Source of the DNA: CBDDKS01 sp965230335
GTDB lineage: Bacteria; Pseudomonadota; Gammaproteobacteria; Enterobacterales; Kangiellaceae
Direction: 5' to 3'
Assembly: GCA_965230335.1 (NCBI GenBank)
Contig: CBDDKS010000004.1
Location: forward strand, 1 to 27,164
DNA length: 27,164 bases
The notes under the pieces were generated by a model, which saw only the letters and a program-made list of their open reading frames with translations, ran no database searches and was not told the origin of the DNA. Of this stretch, positions 13,657 through 20,219 are shown piece by piece. Within the stretch, counting starts at the first letter, position 1, and the number at the start of each line of letters is the position of its first letter. The translations under genes were made by a program, and so were the position numbers.

Positions 13657-13878
13657 CTAACAGTCACCTACATATTCTGATTCCCAACTACCATCTTCTT
13701 CCACACTAATTGTTAGAAGGCAACCTTTTACACCATCATCAATTAAGTCCCAAGTTCCTGCCTCAAGATCCTGAACTAATATCCAATCCGATTTTGGCGG
13801 AAATGTTTCACTAGTAGTTGTAAATGAAGATAAAACAAAAACTAGTGCAAAAAATGTTAAGCTTAAAATGTTTTTCAT
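13657..13878 (-). CDS. Small exported VGDC protein, copy 2 (73 aa)
   Basis: A hydrophobic signal peptide (residues 1-23, MKNILSLTFFALVFVLSSFT) is followed by a 50-residue acidic mature part. It is a paralogue of the protein at 13937-14152: both have SDW or PDW with hydrophobic IxVxD, a Cys 20 residues from the end (Cys53), the core ExDGSxE, and finish VGDC with Cys as the last residue. Two cysteines at fixed spacing in an exported protein suggest a disulfide. A terminal Cys could also be a modification or attachment site. The gene is flanked by a hairpin on each side, which should set dosage in the operon. It does not match any named bacteriocin or pheromone family that I know. The gene is convincing; its function is unknown. 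Confidence 0.75.
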   Translation of the reverse strand: MKNILSLTFFALVFVLSSFTTTSETFPPKSDWILVQDLEAGTWDLIDDGVKGCLLTISVEEDGSWESEYVGDC

Positions 13879-13897
13879 AATTTATTATTTTTTAAGT

Positions 13898-13923
13898 AAA
13901 AAAATTGCAGTAACACATACTGC
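13898..13923 (-). terminator. Attenuator/terminator between the two VGDC genes
   Basis: On the minus strand GCAGTA (13923-13918), TGTGT loop, TACTGC (13912-13907), then AATTTTTTT (13906-13898). It is a good intrinsic-terminator shape with a 6-bp stem, so partial read-through is expected. Confidence 0.6.
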
Positions 13924-13936
13924 CAAGCAGGTGTAA

Positions 13937-14152
13937 TTAACAGTCACCTACGAAATCTGTTTCAAAACTGCCATCATCTTCAACTACGAGAATTGTAATG
14001 CAATCGTCGTCTCCGTCCCAGGCAACATTTGTCTCTCCAGTAGCATTATCCTTTACTATAACCCAATCTGGAGAAGTAATGGTTTCTGCATTTAGTTGTG
14101 TAATTGTTAAAGCTCCTAATGCAATAAAGAGCAATGGAATAAACTTTTTCAT
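13937..14152 (-). CDS. Small exported VGDC protein, copy 1 (71 aa)
   Basis: This is the first gene of the operon. A clear signal peptide (MKKFIPLLFIALGALTITQL, likely cleavage after Ala22) precedes a 49-residue, strongly acidic mature protein (SPDWVIVKDNATGE, DGDDDCITILVVEDDGS, FVGDC). Cys51 and the terminal Cys71 are 20 residues apart, exactly as in the 73-residue paralogue. The mature protein reads as a few beta strands with a GDC end. With two paralogues preceding a GLPGLI protein and a barrel, the natural reading is a small exported effector, signal or surface peptide with its handling proteins. This is inference, since no family member of known function comes to mind. Its position before two hairpins predicts that it is the most abundant product. 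Confidence 0.78.
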   Translation of the reverse strand: MKKFIPLLFIALGALTITQLNAETITSPDWVIVKDNATGETNVAWDGDDDCITILVVEDDGSFETDFVGDC

Positions 14153-14899
14153 ATGATGTTTATTTTAAATGACCCCTACTTCTTTTTAGTATGGTTTCGG
14201 GAACTCCCATATTATTTTGAAAAATTAATCTCTATTCTAGAATATATTGATTTGGTTTATTTTATGATCTTCACTACACCTAAAAATAGCTATATGAATG
14301 CTAAATATAGGGGGAATTTCCTGTAAGCACTTGATCAAAAAACCTAAAATTTACTTAAATGAAGAAACTTGTATAGATGATTTTCCAATTAAATCGAAGA
14401 TAAAATTGGATTAGCAAAACAAGAATTAGTATTTTTTTCATTTCATAAAATTTAAAAAGTTAATGAATAATCAAAAGGGTGTTGTTGAGTATCAATCTTC
14501 TATTTTAAATCTTTTCGTAATTCGTTTTTACTTAAAAAAAAAAGTGAGGTGTATTTACTAAATTGCTCCTAAGTATATAATTCTGCCATTGATGTATAAT
14601 ACTCGTTCTCCATAAGATCGAAGTGGAGAATGGACAGATAAACAATATGAAATACACCTCTAACCCCAAGCCTTCACGTCCTAAATAAATAAGGTATGCT
14701 TTTGAGTTACTTTATCATTATTAAACTGTAATATCTCAGATTTTGAAAAAGTTTAAAATCTATATACAATAGATTTATTATTATCAAAATAAATCCTAAT
14801 TTCACATAATAAATTTAATTATATCTCAAAAATACGTATAATTTTCTAATTTCGTAGTTTAATACAAAATTATTACACTATGGATCAAAATTTCTAGTT
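14153..14899. other. Long non-coding region between divergent VGDC operon and XRE gene
   Basis: About 750 bases of very AT-rich DNA without a credible gene; the longest frames are about 30 codons. It should contain the promoters of both flanking units. A weak -7-like TAATTTCG lies about 50 bases before the XRE gene. The notable structure is the element at 14546-14660. Confidence 0.6.
14546..14660. repeat. 115-bp element with 11-bp terminal inverted repeats (MITE-like or structured RNA)
   Basis: GAGGTGTATTT (14546-14556) and AAATACACCTC (14650-14660) are perfect inverted repeats. Inside, TTCTCCA and TGGAGAA pair across an 11-base loop, and TCTGCCATT nearly pairs with AATGGACAGA. The whole element can therefore fold into one long cruciform. 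No target-site duplication is visible at the edges. Confidence 0.55.
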
Positions 14900-15304
14900 A
14901 TGACGTTTGGAGAAAGATTAAAAGAATTTATTGAACATAAAAGAATGAACATTAGCTCTTTTGAGAATGAATGTGGTCTCAAAAACGGTACGGCTTACAG
15001 AGTTATTAAAAATAACACGAGTTTGAATGGAGATAGTATAGCTGCTATTGGTAATGCGTTTTTAGATTTGGACTTAAATTGGTTGCTAATCGGTATTGGA
15101 AAAATGTTAAAAATTGATCCAATAAAAGATATAATTGCCTTAGAGAAGAATACAGACAAAACAAAAACAGATAAATTTGGGATCGAGGCACAGTTAAGTA
15201 GAGCTGATAGGCAAATAGAATTACAGCAAGAAATGATTGTTATTTTGAAGGATATTATAAAAGATCAGAAAAAATCAGCTCAAGTAACAGAACCTAATAA
15301 ATAA
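14900..15304 (+). CDS. XRE-family helix-turn-helix regulator
   Basis: Residues 1-70 are a Bacteroidota-type XRE domain: MTFGERLKEFIEHKRMNISS, FENECGLKNGTAYRVIKNNT, then the typical LDLNWLLIGIGKMLK. Residues 95-125 are a short helix (IELQQEMIVILKDIIKDQKK) that may form a coiled coil for dimerisation. No peptidase or sensing domain is present, so it is a simple DNA-binding regulator. The gene is divergent from the VGDC operon across a 750-base region and is followed 200 bases later by a helical-repeat protein on the same strand. Regulation of the exported-protein operon is a reasonable guess from position alone. Confidence 0.82.
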   Translation: MTFGERLKEFIEHKRMNISSFENECGLKNGTAYRVIKNNTSLNGDSIAAIGNAFLDLDLNWLLIGIGKMLKIDPIKDIIALEKNTDKTKTDKFGIEAQLSRADRQIELQQEMIVILKDIIKDQKKSAQVTEPNK

Positions 15305-15505
15305 AACACCTCTTTAACATAGGAAAGATGCACTATTGGTATAAATAATGCATCATCCATTATCAGATTAGACTAGAGTCCTCTAAAAACCCTCTACGTC
15401 TCCAGATCCGATAAATCCTAATAAAATTAACAACTCTAACATAACAGTTGGGATTTAGTTAAACTTTAGAATTTTTATAAAACAGTAAATTATAGTCTTA
15501 CAATA

Positions 15506-16414
15506 ATGGGTGTACACAAGATCATAAAAGCCAATCCTATGGTTTTTAACGTAGATAGAAACAAGAATCATTCCGAAATTGAAGCCATCAGGATAGTAGC
15601 TTCAATGGAATGCAAGGGAAACAAAATACAAATAGAAAACTTTGAAATCAGGCAGTCTTATATAGCTACATGTAATTTGCTGAGTTTAGGATTTAGAGAA
15701 TCTTCAATAGAATTAGCAGTAGATTTAATTTCAAGGGCTGAGTGGTTTCAACAATATAGAATTGCACAGGATTTATGCGATAAATTAATTACACATTACT
15801 ATCAATTTGGTAGCCTAGAATCAGTAAAAAAGTATAAAGATCTTCACGATAGATTCACACTTATCTTGTCATGTGAACATGAATCTAAGCTACTATACGG
15901 AGAAGCTGTTTACAATTACCAACATATAATACCAATAGACATTAAAAAAATAATGTCTCTTTTGGAAGCAATTAAGTTAAAATTGCCTGTAGATAGTTTG
16001 TGGTATCATTACTATTATTATCAATGTAAAACATTGATGTATTCTGGTGTTGAACTTGAAGAATTATATATTGAAGCAATTCAATATTTTGAAAACCTGT
16101 ATTTCAATCATACCAATTTTATTAGTTATTTCAAAGATGAATTGATAAAACATTACTTATCAAATGGTCACTTTGAGAAAGCATTATTGCTAGTTGAGCA
16201 AGAAAAAGAAAAATATGAACCAGGTACAATTCGTTGGTTTAGAAATTCTCTCTCTTTTGTAAGGGTATTGTTAAAAATGAATAACCCAAAATCAAAAGAA
16301 ATCTGCAATATGGCTATGAACCATTCGAAATACTCAGAATTGCCCGAGGACATAAAAACTGAATGGGAGGTTGCTTATAAAGCTTCGATCAAAATTAAAA
16401 GTAACTCTAATTGA
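15506..16414 (+). CDS. Alpha-helical repeat (TPR-like) protein, function unknown
   Basis: This 302-residue soluble protein has no signal peptide and no membrane segment. From residue 45 on it is a succession of amphipathic helices with TPR-like spacing (NLLSLGFRESSIELAVDLIS, YRIAQDLCDKLITHYYQFGS, LIKHYLSNGHFEKALLLVEQ, VLLKMNNPKSKEICNMAM). The N-terminus (MGVHKIIKANPMVFNVD) is distinct. Proteins of this build often bind peptides or partner proteins; the RRNPP receptors of Firmicutes are one known case, but no HTH is fused here. The neighbouring XRE gene on the same strand could supply the DNA-binding part. A strong terminator follows at 16461-16495. I do not recognise a named family. Confidence 0.65.
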   Translation: MGVHKIIKANPMVFNVDRNKNHSEIEAIRIVASMECKGNKIQIENFEIRQSYIATCNLLSLGFRESSIELAVDLISRAEWFQQYRIAQDLCDKLITHYYQFGSLESVKKYKDLHDRFTLILSCEHESKLLYGEAVYNYQHIIPIDIKKIMSLLEAIKLKLPVDSLWYHYYYYQCKTLMYSGVELEELYIEAIQYFENLYFNHTNFISYFKDELIKHYLSNGHFEKALLLVEQEKEKYEPGTIRWFRNSLSFVRVLLKMNNPKSKEICNMAMNHSKYSELPEDIKTEWEVAYKASIKIKSNSN

Positions 16415-16460
16415 ATTACTCATTAAGAAAAAAAGATGTAATTGGTTTATCGTGATAGCT

Positions 16461-16495
16461 GAGGATGGAGACGCCCGTTTCCGTCCTCTCTTTTT
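16461..16495 (+). terminator. Intrinsic terminator of the helical-repeat gene
   Basis: GAGGATGGAGACG (16461-16473) pairs with CGTTTCCGTCCTC (16476-16488) over all 13 positions (two G.T pairs) and is followed by TCTTTTT. Confidence 0.85.
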
Positions 16496-16627
16496 GATAG
16501 ACACAGAATATAATTCCGTTAGCCGTTTCAAAAAAGCGATATCTGGACTTACAATCGCTCTGATCCAACCTATACCGGCACAAAACATCTGCTCTTTATG
16601 CGCTCGTAGCAAAATTTTATTTGCCAA

Positions 16628-17374
16628 TCAAAATAATGTTAATTGGTCACCTAAGATAATGGTGCCTTCCGGAGGATTAGGAACTTGCTTTTTGTCCGGA
16701 TTTTTCTCCGGAGGCACGCTCCATATCAATGATTGATCTCGATCAATCGGCAGTACACCCAGAGTAGGGGTGTTAACATGCCATCCCGTATTAAATTCCA
16801 TTGATAGACTGTTCATGCACGCCACTTCTCCGCGTAAACCATTAAGCATAAAGTTTAGAGCGGTGATCTTTGCACAGGTCAAAGACAGATCATTAGCAAA
16901 AAAATAGTTATCAGGTGCAACTTTTGCAAACTGCAATAGCAACCGTCCTGATCCACAAGCAGGATCATATACACGTTTCCCGTTGGTTTTTTCATCTGCC
17001 CCTTGTAACCTAGAAATCAACTCACAAACCGCATCAGGGGTAAAATATTGTCCGTTATGACCTCGCGTAATATGCTCCGTGAAATACTCACCTAGCAGAT
17101 CTCCGTATGGCTGATCATAAACACTCGCCTGTAGAATACCTAAAAGCTTCCCAAAGCTGTTTAATTCCTCTTTAGAATACCCTTTAATTGTTTCCAAATA
17201 TTGGGCTTCATTGTCCTCATCTTTCTCTTTTAATCGACTGGCAAGATTAACCTGGTGCAAACAACATAATGAGAGTGTTAAAAAATCATTGAATATCCGC
17301 GCGTGACCATGACGACGGCCGAGCATTTCAATTTCGGTGCAGAATGATTTGTAATGGCTTTGTGATTTAGACAT
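16628..17374 (-). CDS. N6-adenine methyltransferase-like protein lacking the NPPY motif
   Basis: This 248-residue protein is related to HsdM/N6_Mtase enzymes. An N-terminal helical part contains YGDLLGEYFTEHITRGHNGQ and YFTPDAVCELISRL, then the SAM-binding motif I appears as YDPACGSGRLLLQFAK and motif II-III as YFFANDLSLTCAKITALNFM. The expected catalytic motif IV (NPPY/NPPF) is missing; the corresponding place reads TGWHVNTPTLGVLP. It may therefore bind SAM and DNA without methylating, or use altered chemistry. I start it at ATG 17374 (MSKSQSHYK), which has GGGAGG eight bases before it; a TTG at 17398 is unlikely. It lies 16 bases after the stop of the upstream gene. No restriction subunit or specificity subunit is nearby, so it would be an orphan, as often seen on conjugative elements. 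Confidence 0.8.
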   Translation of the reverse strand: MSKSQSHYKSFCTEIEMLGRRHGHARIFNDFLTLSLCCLHQVNLASRLKEKDEDNEAQYLETIKGYSKEELNSFGKLLGILQASVYDQPYGDLLGEYFTEHITRGHNGQYFTPDAVCELISRLQGADEKTNGKRVYDPACGSGRLLLQFAKVAPDNYFFANDLSLTCAKITALNFMLNGLRGEVACMNSLSMEFNTGWHVNTPTLGVLPIDRDQSLIWSVPPEKNPDKKQVPNPPEGTIILGDQLTLF

Positions 17375-17390
17375 GTTATATCCTCCCGAT

Positions 17391-17879
17391 CTATCCAAAT
17401 AAGTTCAGCTGTGGGGTTAGTTCTTTTTGCAATGCGGACACGGCTTTCTTGGCATGTGCCTTATTGCTTTCACTATTGCATGATGATGAATCATGAACGA
17501 CAGCTTCAAAAAAACTAATCAATCCCTTTACACCTTCTTTTCTTGCTCGATGGCGGGATGTATAGCCAATGCTACCCGAGATCGACGGAGAATATCCTCG
17601 TCCGTTAAAAGCGCTCATAGCAGACAATCCAATCAACCAGTAATCCTTAGAAGTATGTGCAAAATGTATTTGACCCTTACATGAACCAGTATCAACAATA
17701 GTTTCCGTTTCACGGGGCAGTACTCCTGCATTGTTGCCAGAAGCGCCCCATAGGTCTGCTAGTTCTTTCATTGCATCAGGATTGCTCCAATGTCTTGGTG
17801 CGTACTTCGCCCTGATCACCCTGACTTCATTTGTAAAATTTATGACCTCTGGTGGATCACCTTTCTTTATAGTATTCAC
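17391..17879 (-). CDS. Unknown protein upstream of the methylase-like gene
   Basis: This 162-residue soluble protein has a GTG start at 17879 supported by AAAGGAG eight bases upstream. It has two recognisable parts: residues 1-60 (VRVIRAKYAPRHWSNPDAMK, ELADLWGASGNNAGVLP) and residues 65-125 (GQIHFAHTSKDYWLIGLSAM, RGYSPSISGSIGYTSRHRAR), then a helical tail with several Ser and Ala. I know no family for it. Higher GC than most of the window and a strong Shine-Dalgarno sequence set it and the methylase-like gene apart. The two genes are 16 bases apart and surely one operon. A strongly structured leader lies just upstream. Confidence 0.65.
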   Translation of the reverse strand: MNTIKKGDPPEVINFTNEVRVIRAKYAPRHWSNPDAMKELADLWGASGNNAGVLPRETETIVDTGSCKGQIHFAHTSKDYWLIGLSAMSAFNGRGYSPSISGSIGYTSRHRARKEGVKGLISFFEAVVHDSSSCNSESNKAHAKKAVSALQKELTPQLNLFG

Positions 17880-17904
17880 TTTTGTTACTCCTTTAATTGG
17901 TTTT

Positions 17905-18048
17905 GGGTTACACGTCGTTCGTGAACCCTTGGCCTTCGCCGAGAATGGGAGGCAAATGTCATAGCGTAAGGGGTATCACCCATCTTGCAGGAAGCTCTTG
18001 CGAACGAAAGTTGGGGAAACCGCTTGACATGCGCCAGGGCAAAGCCCT
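17905..18048 (-). ncRNA. Highly structured GC-rich leader or non-coding RNA
   Basis: On plus coordinates the stems are: 17905-17914 with 17920-17928 (GGGTT-A-CACG/CGTGAACCC); 17956-17966 with 18021-18030 (ATGTCA-T-AGCG/CGCTTGACAT, long-range, extendable by GC at 17952-17953/18031-18032); 17971-17974 with 17978-17981; 17987-17992 with 17996-18001; and 18036-18040 with 18044-18048 (AGGGC/GCCCT). No open frame fits. The minus strand leads into the GTG gene at 17879 with the ribosome site 12 bases after the last hairpin. Candidate cis-regulatory RNA; an oriT or single-strand origin role is also possible. Confidence 0.5.
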
Positions 18049-18157
18049 TAGCTTACTTTAACTTAGAGTTGATACATCAATCTCTGCCTGCTTACCAGAA
18101 GAAAAAATATTTATCAAATATGTGACTAAAATAGATGTAGTTGGATATTTTCTAAAC

Positions 18158-18520
18158 CTACCACTCATGAGAAAACATAATGGTTAGTATTCGGTTTTCT
18201 CCATGATTTTGTGGTAAATACTCGGGTTGATACTCTAAGTTAGGGTCTTTGTAATCAATCTTCCAGTACACCTTTTCTTCTTTATGCGTGAAGCTCCCAA
18301 AGTCATGTTCGCCGTAAGGATCATTGCTTTCATTGAAATCATCAAACAATTTTATCATATTCCTGATGGACAGAACCTCATCATGATGTAAAGCAACAAT
18401 ACTAGGTGTGCATACAACTTGGCCAAATTCCTGCTTTGAATCTGAGGACATTGCTGATCTGCGGAAAGCATCATTCAATCGAGCGATGCGCTCGGTTATT
18501 GCATTGGTTTTTTTGGTCAT
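18158..18520 (-). CDS. DUF3768 family protein
   Basis: This 120-residue protein shows the full DUF3768 pattern: IARLNDAFRRS near the start, VVCTPSIVAL in the middle, then FDDFNESNDPYGEHDFGSFT, VYWKIDYKDPNLEY and a final RILTIMFSHEW. The acidic, histidine-rich NDPYGEHDFG block suggests metal or substrate binding. The biochemical function is unknown. I know this family mainly from alphaproteobacterial plasmids and integrative elements, where it sits with conjugation or antirestriction genes, so finding it in a Bacteroidota-type context points to cross-phylum transfer. It is a single gene, ATG start at 18520, with a 100-base gap and the structured leader downstream. Length is normal for the family. 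Confidence 0.88.
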   Translation of the reverse strand: MTKKTNAITERIARLNDAFRRSAMSSDSKQEFGQVVCTPSIVALHHDEVLSIRNMIKLFDDFNESNDPYGEHDFGSFTHKEEKVYWKIDYKDPNLEYQPEYLPQNHGENRILTIMFSHEW

Positions 18521-18609
18521 AGCTTAATTCTCTAAAGATATAACAGAGCAAGAGCAAGTCTTTTTAATAGGATGGTGGTGCTTTAAGCTATTTTAATTCT
18601 GTACAAGGA

Positions 18610-18759
18610 TTAACCACATAACTTATTCAATCCTGCAACTACACCAACGCAAATCAAAGCACCGAGCTGTAAAAGAAAAAATGGGCTATCCAATCCATCA
18701 CCAAAAGTTACTAAAGCTATAAAGGAGCCGATGAGAGATAATACAAAATATACTTTCAT
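18610..18759 (-). CDS. Small two-pass membrane protein, 49 aa
   Basis: ATG at 18759 to TAA at 18610 encodes MKVYFVLSLIGSFIALVTFG, a short DGLDS turn and FFLLQLGALICVGVVAGLN with a KLCG end. Two hydrophobic helices joined by a polar turn make a small inner-membrane hairpin. The gene lies on the same strand as its neighbours, 102 bases after the acidic protein gene and 89 bases before the DUF3768 gene. There is no Shine-Dalgarno sequence. It is below the usual length cut-offs and could easily be missed. Coding quality (no rare start, clean hydrophobic periodicity) supports it. Function unknown. Confidence 0.55.
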   Translation of the reverse strand: MKVYFVLSLIGSFIALVTFGDGLDSPFFLLQLGALICVGVVAGLNKLCG

Positions 18760-18861
18760 GATTTTACGATAGAGGAAAAACCAAATAAACTTTAATCAAA
18801 TTTATATCTTCTCCACAAATATTATACAGACTAGATTTTACCAAACACTTAACCCAAATCG

Positions 18862-19431
18862 CTACTCATAATCTCCGCCTATATCATGATCCTGAGCATC
18901 ATTAAAAGTCTCGTGTAGTGTATCGCTATCATAATCATTTCCATCATACGTGCTATCTCCTTCTATCCCCATGTCACTTTCTTCTTTAGATAGATCCTCC
19001 GTTTTAGAAATATTACTATCCGTTTCTGGTTCAATTACATTGTCCTCGTTTTGGCTATGAATAAAGTCCAGTTGACTGACTGCATCTTCTCTTGTCAGAT
19101 CATATTGTTCATATACACTTGTTTCCAAATGATTATCATATATAGTATCAAGCTCATTTTTTCTCGCATTATAATCTACTAGTTTCTCATTGTAAGCGCT
19201 TTCAACACTAGCTTTTGCCTGTTCTCGCTCTGCCTCTGTTTGATGTCGATAAACAGGGGATGTATTTAAAGTATTCATCTGATCCACCTTCTCCCTATCG
19301 GCTTTATCTATTAAATCTCCAAATTCTTCTTGAAGCTTGGATTCTACGAATTTGTCGTTTTCAGCTTTTCCTTCCTTGTAAAGTGTATCCATCCATAACA
19401 GATCCTCTTCACCATATTTTTCCTTTGCCAT
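18862..19431 (-). CDS. Acidic, largely helical/disordered protein, function unknown
   Basis: This 189-residue protein is rich in Glu and Asp. Residues 1-110 are probably helical (LLWMDTLYKEGKAENDKFVE, AEREQAKASVESAYNEKLVD) and residues 125-189 are a low-complexity acidic tail (EDLSKEESDMGIEGD, YDSDTLHETFNDAQD). There is no signal peptide, membrane segment or known motif. The gene begins 23 bases after the stop of the membrane-protein gene at 19455, and 21 bases separate that one from the 619-residue gene, so the three make an operon. An acidic partner of the membrane complex is one possibility. I do not recognise a family. Confidence 0.65.
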   Translation of the reverse strand: MAKEKYGEEDLLWMDTLYKEGKAENDKFVESKLQEEFGDLIDKADREKVDQMNTLNTSPVYRHQTEAEREQAKASVESAYNEKLVDYNARKNELDTIYDNHLETSVYEQYDLTREDAVSQLDFIHSQNEDNVIEPETDSNISKTEDLSKEESDMGIEGDSTYDGNDYDSDTLHETFNDAQDHDIGGDYE

Positions 19432-19454
19432 TCATAAGGATTTAAAGAGATTAA

Positions 19455-20198
19455 TTAATATGAAACGCGAGGTATCGTTTTGCGACCTCCTTTCCGTTGT
19501 GGTTGAGTCCCATAACTGTTTTTATCTACTACTCTTCTTGCACTCTTGGACTGTGTAGAAGTGCTGTTGCTGTCTAGATTGTGGCGAACCCTTTGATGTA
19601 TGAGATCGCGCTCTCTGTTTATAATTATATTCCTTTCAATTCTATTAGTTGTGGCCAGTCGTACGAACGAAATAACGATCAAACCGAAAATAGAAAATCC
19701 GAAGTATAGAGAGGGAATAATAAGCTCCATGAAATAGAACGCTGTAGCGATTCCTGACCAAAGAATAATATCAATCAAGAAGTTGTATTTAGCATATTCC
19801 TCAATATCATTTTCGTTTCTAGAAAAAAGATAAATCAGCCAATGAATCCCTAACCCTTCAACTTTCCTGTTGTTCACCTTTGTAAATAACATTGATGTCG
19901 CTCTGACACCCATCACAAAGGCAATGGCTGTCAGCCCCCACAAAAGCACCGTGCTATCTGTAGGCTCAAAGGTGCTTTGCATTCCTATGAATACCAAGCC
20001 ATAGATAACACCAAAAACAGACATGAAAACATGCAAGAATAAATTCCAACCATCTGACATTCCAGAGGTATCTTTTACGCCCAGGATAAAGTAATTCTCT
20101 ACCCCTAATTTATTTCTGGTAATACCCAATAAATTATTCGCCCCTAAAATCACAAGGGTATACAATAGATACCCTAAAAGTCTCAAAAATATAGACAT
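19455..20198 (-). CDS. Multi-pass membrane protein with basic C-terminal tail
   Basis: This 247-residue protein has five or six membrane segments: about residues 3-24 (FLRLLGYLLYTLVILGANNL), 50-73 (LFLHVFMSVFGVIYGLVFIG), 82-98, 139-155 (FLIDIILWSGIATAFYFM) and 160-182 (PSLYFGFSIFGLIVISFVRL). A cytoplasmic-type basic tail follows (residues 185-247: NRIERNIIINRERDLIHQRV, QRKGGRKTIPRVSY). It lies between the acidic protein and the 619-residue membrane protein in one operon. The basic tail and the neighbour's acidic tail could pair, which is only a guess. No transporter or secretion motif is visible, and I cannot assign it to a VirB or Tra family. Confidence 0.65.
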   Translation of the reverse strand: MSIFLRLLGYLLYTLVILGANNLLGITRNKLGVENYFILGVKDTSGMSDGWNLFLHVFMSVFGVIYGLVFIGMQSTFEPTDSTVLLWGLTAIAFVMGVRATSMLFTKVNNRKVEGLGIHWLIYLFSRNENDIEEYAKYNFLIDIILWSGIATAFYFMELIIPSLYFGFSIFGLIVISFVRLATTNRIERNIIINRERDLIHQRVRHNLDSNSTSTQSKSARRVVDKNSYGTQPQRKGGRKTIPRVSY

Positions 20199-20219
20199 TT
20201 TGATTAATTTTAATAATGA

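Noticed and set aside
14463..14561. 32-codon frame in the long leader
   Set aside because: It is AT-rich with a poly-lysine run from an A-tract, lacks any start context and ends inside the inverted-repeat element.
16334..16627. 97-codon minus-strand frame after the methylase-like gene
   Set aside because: It starts with TTG, overlaps 80 bases of a convergent gene and passes through that gene's terminator. At most its first 40 codons may be the cut-off start of a lost gene.
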